NCBI GenBank assembly: GCA_002148405.1
Contig: MUGG01000031.1
Location: 1-63,819 of the forward strand
Length of the DNA stretch: 63,819 nucleotides
Reading direction: 5' to 3'
Origin: Alkalinema sp. CACIAM 70d
GTDB lineage: Bacteria > Cyanobacteriota > Cyanobacteriia > Leptolyngbyales > Leptolyngbyaceae
The translations under genes were made by a program, and so were the position numbers. Of the stretch, positions 54,675-63,503 are shown in pieces. The notes under the pieces were generated by a model. It had not been told where the DNA came from and ran no database searches. It was given only the letters and a program-made list of their open reading frames with translations. Position 1 is the first letter of the stretch. Each line of letters begins with the position of its first letter.

Positions 54675-55091
54675 ATGAATCTGCTGAAATACTTTGACCT
54701 GAACCGATCGATAAGCAGACATCAGTTACGACCTAGACATGCAAGACAGCACTGGATGCATGATCGCAGCCCCGAGCGCGCCCCTTCTTTGTTAGCAGCC
54801 TGTTGGTATGGCATCACCGAGGCTGAGGAAGGCCAGCTTTCGATTCTGGAACAAGGCATGATGTATTGTGGGGTGCTGCTGGGTGTCTATTTTAGTGGTG
54901 TGATCCGGGGGCATGATTTCCGACCGACCTTTCTGTTGGCTGCGATGTTGGCGTTATTGATTGTGCCGTTTGCCTTTGAAAAGCTCAGGATTGATCCAGA
55001 GATTCCGCTCGTGGTTCGATTTGGTTTATTTGTTCAAAATGGGGTGTTTTGGGATGTGATGCTCCAGGCGATCGGGACGATTCATCGCTAG
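54675..55091 (+). CDS. Hypothetical membrane protein
   Basis: 138 residues. ATG 54675 is within reach of AAGGAAA; ATG 54756 (MHDRSPERAPS) is an alternative that removes a poorly ordered start. Three likely membrane segments: LEQGMMYCGVLLGVYFSGVI (about 59-78), PTFLLAAMLALLIVPFAF (about 84-101) and VVRFGLFVQNGVFWDVML (about 112-129). Not recognised. It resembles small cyanobacterial membrane proteins of unknown role. Confidence 0.55.
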   Translation: MNLLKYFDLNRSISRHQLRPRHARQHWMHDRSPERAPSLLAACWYGITEAEEGQLSILEQGMMYCGVLLGVYFSGVIRGHDFRPTFLLAAMLALLIVPFAFEKLRIDPEIPLVVRFGLFVQNGVFWDVMLQAIGTIHR

Positions 55092-55298
55092 CGATTTTTC
55101 TTGTGCGTTAATGTTAGGCAAGAATGTTTTTCATTGTGCGTGATCTAGCGATTGCTGGATCGAGTCATGACTGAGCGAGTCATGTTGAATGGCTGAGTTA
55201 ACGAATCACTTCATTACCTTTGCGCACTCGATTTCTGCTTTTGATCGATCGTAGATGGGGATCTATTATGGGGATGAACCTAGGCTTACAAGGTTGCT

Positions 55299-55793
55299 TT
55301 AACAGTTACTATCTTCGTTCTGCTCACAGGCTCCAATGCTGACCCAACTGCTGGAACCATCAGTCCAGTGTTCTTTTTTCCAGATGGGAGCGTTGTGCTT
55401 TAAAGTGTCGATCGCGAATTTGCAGGCGGCGAAGGCTTCCGATCGATGGGGGCAGCCCACCGCGACCAATACGCTAACTTCACCAATTTCCAATTTTCCC
55501 GTGCGATGGTGAATCACAATATGGGTCACATCCTGCCAGGTTTGCCGAATTTCCGTGGCAATTTGCTGAAATACCCGCAGGGCCATGGGTTCGTAGGCTT
55601 GGTATTCTAAAAACTGGACGCTGCGGCCCTCGGTGTTGTTGCGTACCATGCCGCTCATGAGGACGATCGCGCCGTTGGCTCCGTCATCCGCTAGCCGATA
55701 GGCTTCGTCGATCGACAGGGGTGCAAAGGTCATGGCAAAGTGATCGTTGGCATGAACCTGTGGGGGACAGGAGAGCTTTAATTCAGTTACCAT
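55299..55793 (-). CDS. moaE: Molybdopterin synthase catalytic subunit
   Basis: 164 residues from ATG 55793 (MVTELKLSCPPQVH); 17 in-frame codons upstream look untranslated. It converts precursor Z to molybdopterin with thiocarboxylated MoaD. Family blocks: APLSIDEAYRLADDGANGAI, SGMVRNNTEGRSVQFLEYQAYE, HRTGKLEIGEVSVLVAVGCPHR, and the lysine block FAIDTLKHNAPIWKKE. The window contains no moaD. Confidence 0.95.
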   Translation of the reverse strand: MVTELKLSCPPQVHANDHFAMTFAPLSIDEAYRLADDGANGAIVLMSGMVRNNTEGRSVQFLEYQAYEPMALRVFQQIATEIRQTWQDVTHIVIHHRTGKLEIGEVSVLVAVGCPHRSEAFAACKFAIDTLKHNAPIWKKEHWTDGSSSWVSIGACEQNEDSNC

Positions 55794-56098
55794 GATGCCG
55801 TTACCCAAAACCCTAAAGTATCCATCCAAGAAGTATCTAGCCAAGAAGTATTCATTCCAGAGCTGTTGTCAGCCCTGTTGAGCTACTCAATTAGGTTGCA
55901 ATCCTATTCTAATGGGAAGGATGGGTTCTCAGCCGCTTTTCTCAACCCGTTGGGCTATCCGTTGGCCAATCTGTTCAATACGCGATACAAATTCAACATC
56001 TTTTAATTGCATTTTGCTAGCCAGTGAGGGATCTATGAAACATAGCCTCTCGGACTCTGTAAGTTGGCTGAGGGGTGCGATCGCAAGGAAAGGTTGGA

Positions 56099-56785
56099 AT
56101 GGAAGACCGGGGCGGGCTAACGAGACAAACAAGCATCAAGCCAATCATAGAAACCATCATTGTTTCTATGGGCGTTTCTATGGGACTCCTGGTGTCCCTC
56201 CTGGTGTCCATAGGGTTCTTCCTGGGAATGCCAAGGCCGCTGCTAGCGGCTGAAGCCCGTCTGCCAGTGCCGCCTACGCCTAGCCCTGCGGCTCCCACTG
56301 CGCCAGAGCCACCCTGTGAATTGCCTTCTGTTCCCAATCTCCGATCGACTACGGCCTACGGAATTTTCGGCGATGACGAATTTGACACGGTGGTGTGTGG
56401 GTATTTGGTCACCCGGCAGGAACAACATTTTGATAACACTGTGAATGCAGCTTATTTGCGCATTGTCCGGTTTGGTGATCCAGGATTCCAACAGGCGATC
56501 GCCCAGGGAATTGCCAACCAGAATTCAATCAACCAATACCGCGATGGGAAATATGAGCTGAATCTTGGTTGTCTGAAAAATAATAAGATTGTGGGCATTG
56601 AGTACGATCGGCTTACCCCCTACATCACTCCCGAAACCCAGCAACAACTACAAGCTTCTTCCCGCGATCGGCCAATCCCAGTCGTCCTATCCTTTGGGAA
56701 GCACAGAGGCCGGGACTGTGAATGCTGCAATCTCGCTCACAAAGTTCGAGTTTATGGCTCTACCCAAAGGGAATCAGGATTTTAG
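56099..56785 (+). CDS. Secreted or membrane-anchored hypothetical protein
   Basis: 228 residues from ATG 56099 (MEDRGGLTRQTSIKP); an upstream start at 56075 is also in frame. A long hydrophobic helix IVSMGVSMGLLVSLLVSIGF (about 21-40) is followed by a proline-rich linker. The domain that follows has cysteines (PCELPSVPN, TVVCGYLV, NLGCLKNN, DCECCNL). The cysteines suggest a disulphide-bonded extracytoplasmic domain. I considered the circadian COP23 family and see no convincing match. Function unknown. Confidence 0.55.
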   Translation: MEDRGGLTRQTSIKPIIETIIVSMGVSMGLLVSLLVSIGFFLGMPRPLLAAEARLPVPPTPSPAAPTAPEPPCELPSVPNLRSTTAYGIFGDDEFDTVVCGYLVTRQEQHFDNTVNAAYLRIVRFGDPGFQQAIAQGIANQNSINQYRDGKYELNLGCLKNNKIVGIEYDRLTPYITPETQQQLQASSRDRPIPVVLSFGKHRGRDCECCNLAHKVRVYGSTQRESGF

Positions 56786-56838
56786 TGGGAGAATCTGGGC
56801 ATTCTAAGGGCGTAAACCCTTACAGGGAGTAGTCTACA

Positions 56839-57333
56839 ATGGCTCCGAATCCAATTAGTGCAACGATGACGCAGGCCGATCGGGAGGCGGTATTGGCGGC
56901 AGTGGCCACAATTAAGGAGAAGCTGCCGTTTTTGGTGGATTTGAGTGCGGAGGAGCGGAAGGCTCTCCCCAAGATGGGGGATAAGAGTCGGGCGTTTGTC
57001 AGTAAGGCGTTGGAGGTGGCGACGCAGAATCCGGACTTTTTGCCGCGATCGTTTGACTTGGAGGAGTTGCGGAAGGATGTGCAGCTTTTTGAGGCGTTGT
57101 ATCCGTTATTGCTGTCGATGACGCAGTTACAGGAGTTGTTGGATGATACTTGCCTTGCGGTGGGTAGTGAGGCGTATGCGGCGGCGTTGCAGGTGTATAG
57201 CTACGCGAAGGCGAGTGGCAATGTGGGGGGGATGGACGCGGTGGTGAGTGAGATGGGGCAACGGTTTGCCCGGAAGCCCCGGAAGGCGAAGAGCCAGGAG
57301 GCAACGGTGAAGAGTGGAGAGGCAACGGTTTAG
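56839..57333 (+). CDS. Conserved hypothetical protein
   Basis: 164 residues. The N-terminal half reads ADREAVLAAVATIKEKLPFL and SAEERKALPKMGDKSRAFV, part of a small widely spread bacterial family that I recall but cannot name. It is all helical, with a basic C-terminus (RKPRKAKSQEATVKSGEATV). GGGAGTAG upstream is a plausible ribosome binding site. No partner gene is next to it. Unusually GC-rich, with many short G-rich codons. Confidence 0.65.
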   Translation: MAPNPISATMTQADREAVLAAVATIKEKLPFLVDLSAEERKALPKMGDKSRAFVSKALEVATQNPDFLPRSFDLEELRKDVQLFEALYPLLLSMTQLQELLDDTCLAVGSEAYAAALQVYSYAKASGNVGGMDAVVSEMGQRFARKPRKAKSQEATVKSGEATV

Positions 57334-57738
57334 GCAAAAGCTTAACAATTTGACTGCTGTTCGCAAAGCGTTGCGTAGCAAGGTTCACGTTTGAGGCTCA
57401 GGGCTTGGAAGTTGGAGTCATTTGCTTGATGTTCCGGGTTCTGAGCTTTGTTTTTTGGGCAAAAAGGCCGGAGTTTAGAGTTCTGAGCTTAAAATTTCCT
57501 GTTCTGAGATCGGAGCTTTAAGTTTTGAGGTTAAGGCTTCGGGTTAAATGCTTCAATTTTGTCGATCGAAATGTCACACTTGAAATTTTAGAGTGCAACA
57601 TGAAGGCTAGAAAGTAGAAGATTGAGGTTTTATGCTTAAGGAGTGGGATTTTAAAGACGATCGTAGTGCAATGGATTAGAGGAGAGGAACGATCTCTTTT
57701 TGTTAAAGAACCATTTTTGAGTTTGAGGAGAATGATTT
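57334..57738. other. Gene-free stretch with short degenerate repeats
   Basis: 400 bases. GTTCTGAGCTT-like words recur (about 57437, 57479, 57500 and looser copies). In the reverse sense a similar low-complexity pattern occurs at 63590-63780. TGAGGAG at 57724-57730 precedes the next gene. Confidence 0.5.
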
Positions 57739-57960
57739 ATGAGTAGTCCAATTATTACAAGCGTTATTGATGAAATGAATCATTTACCGGATGAATTGCA
57801 ACAGCAGGTTTTGAGGTTTGTTATGACCCTGCGACAGCAACATTTACAAACTTCTAGTAATGCCTGGGATGTGCTGGAATCCCTGACGGGAACCGTTGAA
57901 GCTCCTGCCGATTGGTCAGCCGAACACGATCGTTATCTTTACGCTCCCGCCAAATATTAG
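57739..57960 (+). CDS. DUF2281-like small protein (antitoxin-like)
   Basis: 73 residues: DEMNHLPDELQQQVLRFVMT, then SSNAWDVLESLTGTVEAPADWSAEHD. The pattern of a helical LPxxLQxxVLxFV start followed by a WDxLxSLxGxVEAPxDW tail is common in cyanobacterial DUF2281-type proteins, often next to a toxin. No toxin partner follows on this strand; the next genes are convergent. GAGGAG, nine bases upstream, supports the start. Confidence 0.65.
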   Translation: MSSPIITSVIDEMNHLPDELQQQVLRFVMTLRQQHLQTSSNAWDVLESLTGTVEAPADWSAEHDRYLYAPAKY

Positions 57961-58003
57961 GAATTGGAAGGGAATTGTTGTACTCTTCAGTGCAAGCGAT
58001 CGC

Positions 58004-58366
58004 TCATTCGGCAGGGCGACGAATTCTAGTTTGGATTTCATCGGCAACAACCAGACAACCTTGCAAGGATTCTAAAGGGTATTCGCTGACAATTCGGGAA
58101 AGCAATTCTAATACAGCTTGTCTGCTGCGGCTACGGGGACGTAAAAGCAAGATGCCGGGATGAGTTCCGGGGGGAAAACGCCGGACATCTGAAAAATCCA
58201 GGTCGAGGGTGATGAAAAACCGCTGTTCTAGACAAACTTGTTGCCAAACGACTTGATCGGTTGCACCGGAAAGCCCTTCATCGGTGACTCTGTCGCAATC
58301 GTGCCCCATCTGCCTGAGAAATTGGGCATGGGTGTTGCTCATGTTTTCATCTAGTTTGATCAGCAT
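58004..58366 (-). CDS. DUF5615 PIN-like toxin
   Basis: 120 residues starting MLIKLDENMSNTHAQFLRQM, the typical Mut7-C/PIN-like start with acidic active-site residues D6 and E7. ITLDLDFSDVRRFPPG carries the second acidic cluster. Predicted RNase toxin of a type II system. ATG 58366 lies six bases after the DUF433 stop, which gives the classic DUF433-DUF5615 order. Its end faces the DUF2281-like gene 44 bases away. Intact as far as can be seen. Confidence 0.9.
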   Translation of the reverse strand: MLIKLDENMSNTHAQFLRQMGHDCDRVTDEGLSGATDQVVWQQVCLEQRFFITLDLDFSDVRRFPPGTHPGILLLRPRSRSRQAVLELLSRIVSEYPLESLQGCLVVADEIQTRIRRPAE

Positions 58367-58372
58367 TTCAAG

Positions 58373-58603
<231 letters not shown>

Positions 58604-59521
58604 TTAATTTCCCTCATATCGACTGATACCAAAGGCAATGTAGTTGTAAGGAATTAATTGATCGCGACTGTAATCCTTCACAATCTGTCCCGTGCTGGTG
58701 TCGTAAATCCAATCGCTCCAGTCCCAGACACGGGTAAGGGTTTCAGGAATTTGCACTGCAATGTAAACCCCTTCGGCAAGACGCGCACCCATTGGGTTAC
58801 TACTGAAATCTAGACCGATTTGGATATCCTGGACGGCAACGTTCTTACGATGATTGGCGATCGCTTTGGTTAGCCCGATCGCCATTTCAGATAATGGCTT
58901 GATGGCAGGTTGCACAGTGGTTGCCAGTTTCAAGCCAGTTTTGAAGGCATCGGAATCTAGAAACTGAATTGCGGCTTCATCTTCTTCATTCTTGACGTTG
59001 ACAGTGAAGCACTTAAAAATCAGTCCATCGTTACCAATATTTAATCCTAGAAAGATCGGATAGTTGAGCAGAGCAGCTCGTTCACCTTCTCTGACTCGAT
59101 AGGTGCTGTTGAAGTGGAGATGTTCCGTGATGTCGGCAAGCTGATTCTGGGCATAGAAGTCGAACAGAATTTGATGGGTGCCACTTCCGGGATAATCGGC
59201 GACGCGCAGCGCGTTGAGGGTAATTTTGATGCGATCGCCTTTCAGAGAGAAGTCAGAGGCAACATTGCTAGCAGATTGAATCGGTAGATCGCGGCTATTA
59301 GGAGGAGTTGGAGCAAGATAGCCAAGTGTGTGAGCCGTGTGCTGCCAGGGTTTATCGCCTAAAAGAGGCCAAGTTCCATAGGTTTGAGGAATCTGTTGTT
59401 CGGTAGAGGTTAACCCCTCAGCCGCATCAATTTCGCCAATCTCCCGCAGCTTGGCAGCCGCTTCAGCAGGAGGTAGTTTTCCAAGGATAGGTAAGTCATC
59501 AAACCAAAGAGCAGTGTTCAT
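58604..59521 (-). CDS. Unknown 305-residue protein linked to a toxin-antitoxin pair
   Basis: 305 residues from ATG 59521 (MNTALWFDDLPILGKLPPAE); five codons further upstream are in frame. No motif I recognise. N-terminal helical segment, then a long beta-rich middle (RIKITLNALRVADYPGSGTHQILFDF and on), an alpha-helical stretch near 195-240, and a C-terminal region TRVWDWSDWIYDTSTGQIVK. No signal peptide or membrane helix. Its stop codon directly abuts the DUF433 start; the CHAT-type gene lies upstream on the same strand across a hicB remnant. It could be an effector or accessory of either system; not decidable here. Confidence 0.7.
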   Translation of the reverse strand: MNTALWFDDLPILGKLPPAEAAAKLREIGEIDAAEGLTSTEQQIPQTYGTWPLLGDKPWQHTAHTLGYLAPTPPNSRDLPIQSASNVASDFSLKGDRIKITLNALRVADYPGSGTHQILFDFYAQNQLADITEHLHFNSTYRVREGERAALLNYPIFLGLNIGNDGLIFKCFTVNVKNEEDEAAIQFLDSDAFKTGLKLATTVQPAIKPLSEMAIGLTKAIANHRKNVAVQDIQIGLDFSSNPMGARLAEGVYIAVQIPETLTRVWDWSDWIYDTSTGQIVKDYSRDQLIPYNYIAFGISRYEGN

Positions 59522-59570
59522 AGACTCAATATCCACTAATAAATAGCCTCATCACTTTATAGAGATTCTG

Positions 59571-59678
59571 TCAAAGCGCCCCAAAGGTATCACCCTGAGT
59601 TGCACAGCCCGGAATGGCTGGCACTTCTGCCCAGAATCCGCCCTCCTCCTCTTCGTGAATTACCACTTTGATTTTCAT
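59571..59678 (-). pseudogene. hicB antitoxin remnant (35 codons)
   Basis: ATG 59678 reads [20 protein letters not shown], continuing [15 protein letters not shown] then TGA. This is the N-terminal third of HicB (normally 70-140 residues), ending just where the family continues. No hicA gene accompanies it. Probably a broken toxin-antitoxin locus. Confidence 0.75.
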
Positions 59679-59790
59679 TGACACTTCAATCTCAAGTTTT
59701 TCTTTGATTTGATCAAATTAGACTGTAATACTTTTAATGCGATTAGTCTTCAGAATGAGGTAAAGCATATCACCTTCAAAACTAAAAATT

Positions 59791-62019
59791 TCACTCATTG
59801 GTCAATTTCATCTGCGTCAAACTGTTCTCAATGTCTTCAATCAATTCTTGTACCGTTTGGATATGACTTATTGCTTGATTACCAAATGGTTTGAGGATTC
59901 TTAGAGATGTTTGAGCGTAAATCAGCGCTTCCTCGTGACGTCCTACTCTTTCAAGAGCAGAAGCAATGTTAATCATAGGGAAAGCGGTACTGTAGGATTC
60001 TCCTATAACTTCATAATAGCGAATAGCTTCTCGGCTGTGGAATACAGCTTGGTCTATGTTTTTGATAAAGCCATGAAGGCCAACTAGAGAAGTGTGTATA
60101 ACTGCTAGCTCTCTTACTGCATCTAAAGGTAAGAGATTGAGCGACTCATAAAGAAAACGTGCAGCTTGCCTGAAATAGTTGAAACTTTCTTTTATTGCTT
60201 GAGGATTTGCTTGAGTATCTCGAAAACGCAAATAGCCGGAACTTGTTTCTGCCACCTGAGCAGTTACCAGCGAATCTTGGAAACGCTCAAAAGCTACTTT
60301 TCCTAACTGCCCTGTCAGCTTACTGCGCAGAAGTTGGTCATGTTTTTCACAAAGCTCTAGACCACGTTGATAGCATTTCTCGGCTTGTTCCAAGTCACGT
60401 ATGGTAAGAATATCTTTGTAAGCATGCCCCAAATTGAGTAAAGTAGTCGCAGTTAAAGTTCGTTCGCCTATACGTTCTGACAAAGTAATAGATTCTTTAT
60501 ATGCTTCAATACAGCTAGGTTGACCTAGTTCTCGCTGAATTTCTCCTAGATAGTTTAAGGATACTGCCAATGCTTGAATAGCAAGATGCTCTGTATCTTC
60601 TAGCCTTTTAGAAGATACAGTGAAGGCATAGGCAGCACGTTTGCGTCTCCAATTAAGTAAAATTAGTTGTAATTGTTCGGCCTCTAACCATTTGCGGCTT
60701 CTACAGGCAATCCAAACTCGTTGTTCGGTGATAAAGTCCCACTCCCTCTCATATCCTGGTAAAGAGCCATTAGTAGTTGAATCAACAAAATCTGATGCAA
60801 GATCTTCAACTAAACGTGAAAATTCTTGTATCTGCCATCTATGGTTATAAAGTGTTCGTAACCCACTCATGATTAGCAACAACTCCAATTGTTGATTACT
60901 AATTTTTGCTAAATGCTTTGCATGAAGCAGATTGGATTCTTCAACCACTAGCATATTGATAGCATCACGTTGACCTCGCTTGTATACATAACTGTGATTG
61001 TGACTGACTTGACTCATTACTTCAACGAATGCGCGAGTGGCTAGGGAAGAAATATTGTCTTGATCGAGCGGATAATATTGGTTACAGAGCTTCTTGAAAT
61101 ACCGAGGTAGAGCGGGATGGATATTGTAAAATCCATTACCAAGCTTAGTAAGTATCCCTACTGCGACTGCTCGATCTAATAGTTCTATTCCCTGCTCACG
61201 AGTTACATTACGCAGTACAGGTACACATTCCTGATTGTCAGGGTAGCCCATCGCACAAAAAACATTTACATTTACGAATCCTTGAAATGATTGCAGTAAA
61301 GCTAATTGCTGCTGTTCTGCTTCACTAAATGCATTAGAGAATCCATAATTTAGCGAAGAGCCTAATGATCGTGATCGCCCTTCACTTTCGTCATCCTCTA
61401 ATTCAGCTTCACCAGATCGTAAATCAGAAACAAACTTCTCAATTTGCTCTTTGCTTCTATATCCATTTCGCAGTGCTTGACCAACGACGACTGTGATGGT
61501 GAGTGGATTACCCTGGGTGTATTTCAGCAAAGGTAACCAATTCCCGACATCAGTTAAATGATATCCATATTTCCCTGCTAATTGTCGTGCAAATTCTACC
61601 CGTTCTTGCGTTGGCATCGGCGGCACCTGCACCCGGACAGGTAAATCGCCTAACCAGGCTCGTTCATCCCGTCGAGAAGTTAGCAAAAACCTGGCTTTGG
61701 TGTTTCGGGCATCTCGCAAAAAGTCTGCCAGTCCTTGCTGCTCAGCTTCGCTCCAATGTTGGGTTTCACCATCGGGAAATCCCACTACGGGTTCCACATT
61801 GTCCCAAATCCACAGAACCGGCACCTGGGATAACACCTGCAATGCCACTGCTCGTCGCTCATCATCGTTCAGTGCCAGCCAGTGAATTCCCAATTGCTTC
61901 AAGTCCCGCTCAAACACCTGCCCCAGCTTATCCAACACTCTCGGCAAAGGCAGATACCGCTGAAATGAGGTGAACAATACATATCCTTGTCTTCCAGCTT
62001 CTAGCAACCCACCCGTCAA
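59791..62019 (-). CDS. NTPase-TPR half of a split CHAT/STAND protein
   Basis: 742 residues, TTG 62019 start (LTGGLLEAGRQGYVLFTSFQ). It is the remainder of an NB-ARC/STAND-type NTPase lacking only the first part with Walker A. LWIWDNVEPV is the Walker B, FLLTSRRDERAWLG the sensor/arginine region, and then a winged-helix and helical stretch to about residue 330. Residues ~340-735 form TPR-like helices (e.g. LEDTEHLAIQALAVSLNYLG, EKCYQRGLELCEKHDQ and ALIYAQTSLRILKPFG). The upstream ORF ends in a P-loop 15 residues before this start, so the two are one ancestral gene. The TTGA overlap could allow re-initiation or frameshifting. Confidence 0.85.
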   Translation of the reverse strand: MTGGLLEAGRQGYVLFTSFQRYLPLPRVLDKLGQVFERDLKQLGIHWLALNDDERRAVALQVLSQVPVLWIWDNVEPVVGFPDGETQHWSEAEQQGLADFLRDARNTKARFLLTSRRDERAWLGDLPVRVQVPPMPTQERVEFARQLAGKYGYHLTDVGNWLPLLKYTQGNPLTITVVVGQALRNGYRSKEQIEKFVSDLRSGEAELEDDESEGRSRSLGSSLNYGFSNAFSEAEQQQLALLQSFQGFVNVNVFCAMGYPDNQECVPVLRNVTREQGIELLDRAVAVGILTKLGNGFYNIHPALPRYFKKLCNQYYPLDQDNISSLATRAFVEVMSQVSHNHSYVYKRGQRDAINMLVVEESNLLHAKHLAKISNQQLELLLIMSGLRTLYNHRWQIQEFSRLVEDLASDFVDSTTNGSLPGYEREWDFITEQRVWIACRSRKWLEAEQLQLILLNWRRKRAAYAFTVSSKRLEDTEHLAIQALAVSLNYLGEIQRELGQPSCIEAYKESITLSERIGERTLTATTLLNLGHAYKDILTIRDLEQAEKCYQRGLELCEKHDQLLRSKLTGQLGKVAFERFQDSLVTAQVAETSSGYLRFRDTQANPQAIKESFNYFRQAARFLYESLNLLPLDAVRELAVIHTSLVGLHGFIKNIDQAVFHSREAIRYYEVIGESYSTAFPMINIASALERVGRHEEALIYAQTSLRILKPFGNQAISHIQTVQELIEDIENSLTQMKLTNE

Positions 62020-63503
62020 GGCACACAGGGACCAAACTCCGCTGCTGCACTAGTCTTGCCACTGCCAGCAAAGGCATGGATTAACACAATTGCGTGATCG
62101 TCAAATGCCCGGTCGATTGCCAGCAATGTCTCATCTCGCCCAAAGAAACCCACATCTGGTGTCTTGGGTAATTGAGCATCCAGCATTTCAGTCGTCGGCA
62201 GCGCATCATTCTCATGCAGGGTAATGGTCAGTGCTGGTGCATGGATGGAAGTCGGGAAAAGGTCAATGGGTGCAGCCTCATACACTATAGGCACCAACCA
62301 GTCTTGCAGCGCCACAGGTTGATAGGCAATTTCCCGCTGCGGTTGATCATGCAGTTGTTTCCGTCCCAATGTCACCGCTTCCCCCAAGGTTTGCCCCTGC
62401 ACCAACGAAGCATACAAATCCGCCACAAATTGAGCAGCAGTCATGACATAGACGTTGTAGCGCATGGCAACCACCCCCGCCACTCCCGCATCCATCACTT
62501 CCTGTGCCAACGATCCAAGCGCCCGCACCTGAGAATGCGGATCATCCGTCTTTTCAGGTGCCATGTCGTTGACTTGCGTGGGAGCATCCTGTACTTCTGC
62601 ATGAGCCGATCGACAGGCATTGAGAACTAACACCGGAACATCCGTCTCTACCAGAAGCCGTCCCAAATCTGAACCACTGACAAACTCAACATTGTCATCC
62701 GCCAGCCCATTCTCAAATGCCAGATAGCCATGCATTCCAGATCGACGATCTGCAAAAACGAGGGGATTCCCATTCAGCGCTAATTGACGGCTATCCTGGT
62801 AAATTCCATGCCCATCAAAATGAACCACATGATAGGGTTTGCCTTGCGCTTTTGCTTGCCGCAGGATACGACTGAGTTGCTCAAAGGTCGGTGGACGCAA
62901 CACATCTAACTGAAACCCATCAGGTCTGTTACCCAAACCTTTAATCAACCGACTGGCAACCGAACGAAACGGCACATCCGCTCTGCCCCTGGGACGACAA
63001 ATTACCAGCAAAATCCGAATCGCATCCCCATTGGTTTGGGGCAGTCGTGGACGTTGAGCAGCTTGAGAATAGCTGCGAACAAAGGCAGGCGATCTCAACG
63101 CCAGACAAGTATCCGTTTTCGGATCACGTAACAATTCCCAGGGAATTGCAGTAGCTTGGGCAACATCGGTCAGAATTTCTACACGGGTATGGTTCAAGTT
63201 CTGACGCAGCGATGCCCACAGATCACGAGCATCATCATTGGCTTGAAAAATCGCTTTGAATAGCTCAACTCCAATCTCTGCCATCCGCCTCTCTACCTTT
63301 GCAGCAATCTGAGGCGCAGGATCAGAGAGATATTGCAAATAATCTTCCAAATACCAGCGGATATTTTCCTGTTCTTGAGATGTCAGCTTAAACTGAAAAC
63401 GCACAGTCGCTGTTTGCCTCGCGCCATCCCCTTCTAAGGCAACTTCAACCCGGTACCAGTCTAGTTGACTGTCAGTATACTGAGTAAGGCGGAGTGTAAA
63501 CAT
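62016..63503 (-). CDS. CHAT protease half of a split STAND protein, ending at Walker A
   Basis: 495 residues. An N-terminal domain (~1-100) typical of cyanobacterial CHAT proteins is followed by the CHAT caspase-like peptidase (~105-400). The catalytic His is in YHVVHFDGHGIYQDS and the Cys in VPVLVLNACRSAHAEV. Residues ~455-495 start the NTPase: DVGFFGRDETLLAIDRAF, then AFAGSGKTSAAAEFG, a complete P-loop, after which only PCVP and a stop follow. In intact relatives the frame continues with W-(S/Y)-L-T-G-G; that sequence lies in another frame. Predicted defence or conflict receptor, activated by target sensing through the TPRs. Confidence 0.88.
   Translation of the reverse strand: MFTLRLTQYTDSQLDWYRVEVALEGDGARQTATVRFQFKLTSQEQENIRWYLEDYLQYLSDPAPQIAAKVERRMAEIGVELFKAIFQANDDARDLWASLRQNLNHTRVEILTDVAQATAIPWELLRDPKTDTCLALRSPAFVRSYSQAAQRPRLPQTNGDAIRILLVICRPRGRADVPFRSVASRLIKGLGNRPDGFQLDVLRPPTFEQLSRILRQAKAQGKPYHVVHFDGHGIYQDSRQLALNGNPLVFADRRSGMHGYLAFENGLADDNVEFVSGSDLGRLLVETDVPVLVLNACRSAHAEVQDAPTQVNDMAPEKTDDPHSQVRALGSLAQEVMDAGVAGVVAMRYNVYVMTAAQFVADLYASLVQGQTLGEAVTLGRKQLHDQPQREIAYQPVALQDWLVPIVYEAAPIDLFPTSIHAPALTITLHENDALPTTEMLDAQLPKTPDVGFFGRDETLLAIDRAFDDHAIVLIHAFAGSGKTSAAAEFGPCVP

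Noticed and set aside
56099..56785. COP23 circadian protein
   Set aside because: Secretory anchor and cysteines fit loosely, but the characteristic COP23 sequence blocks are not seen.
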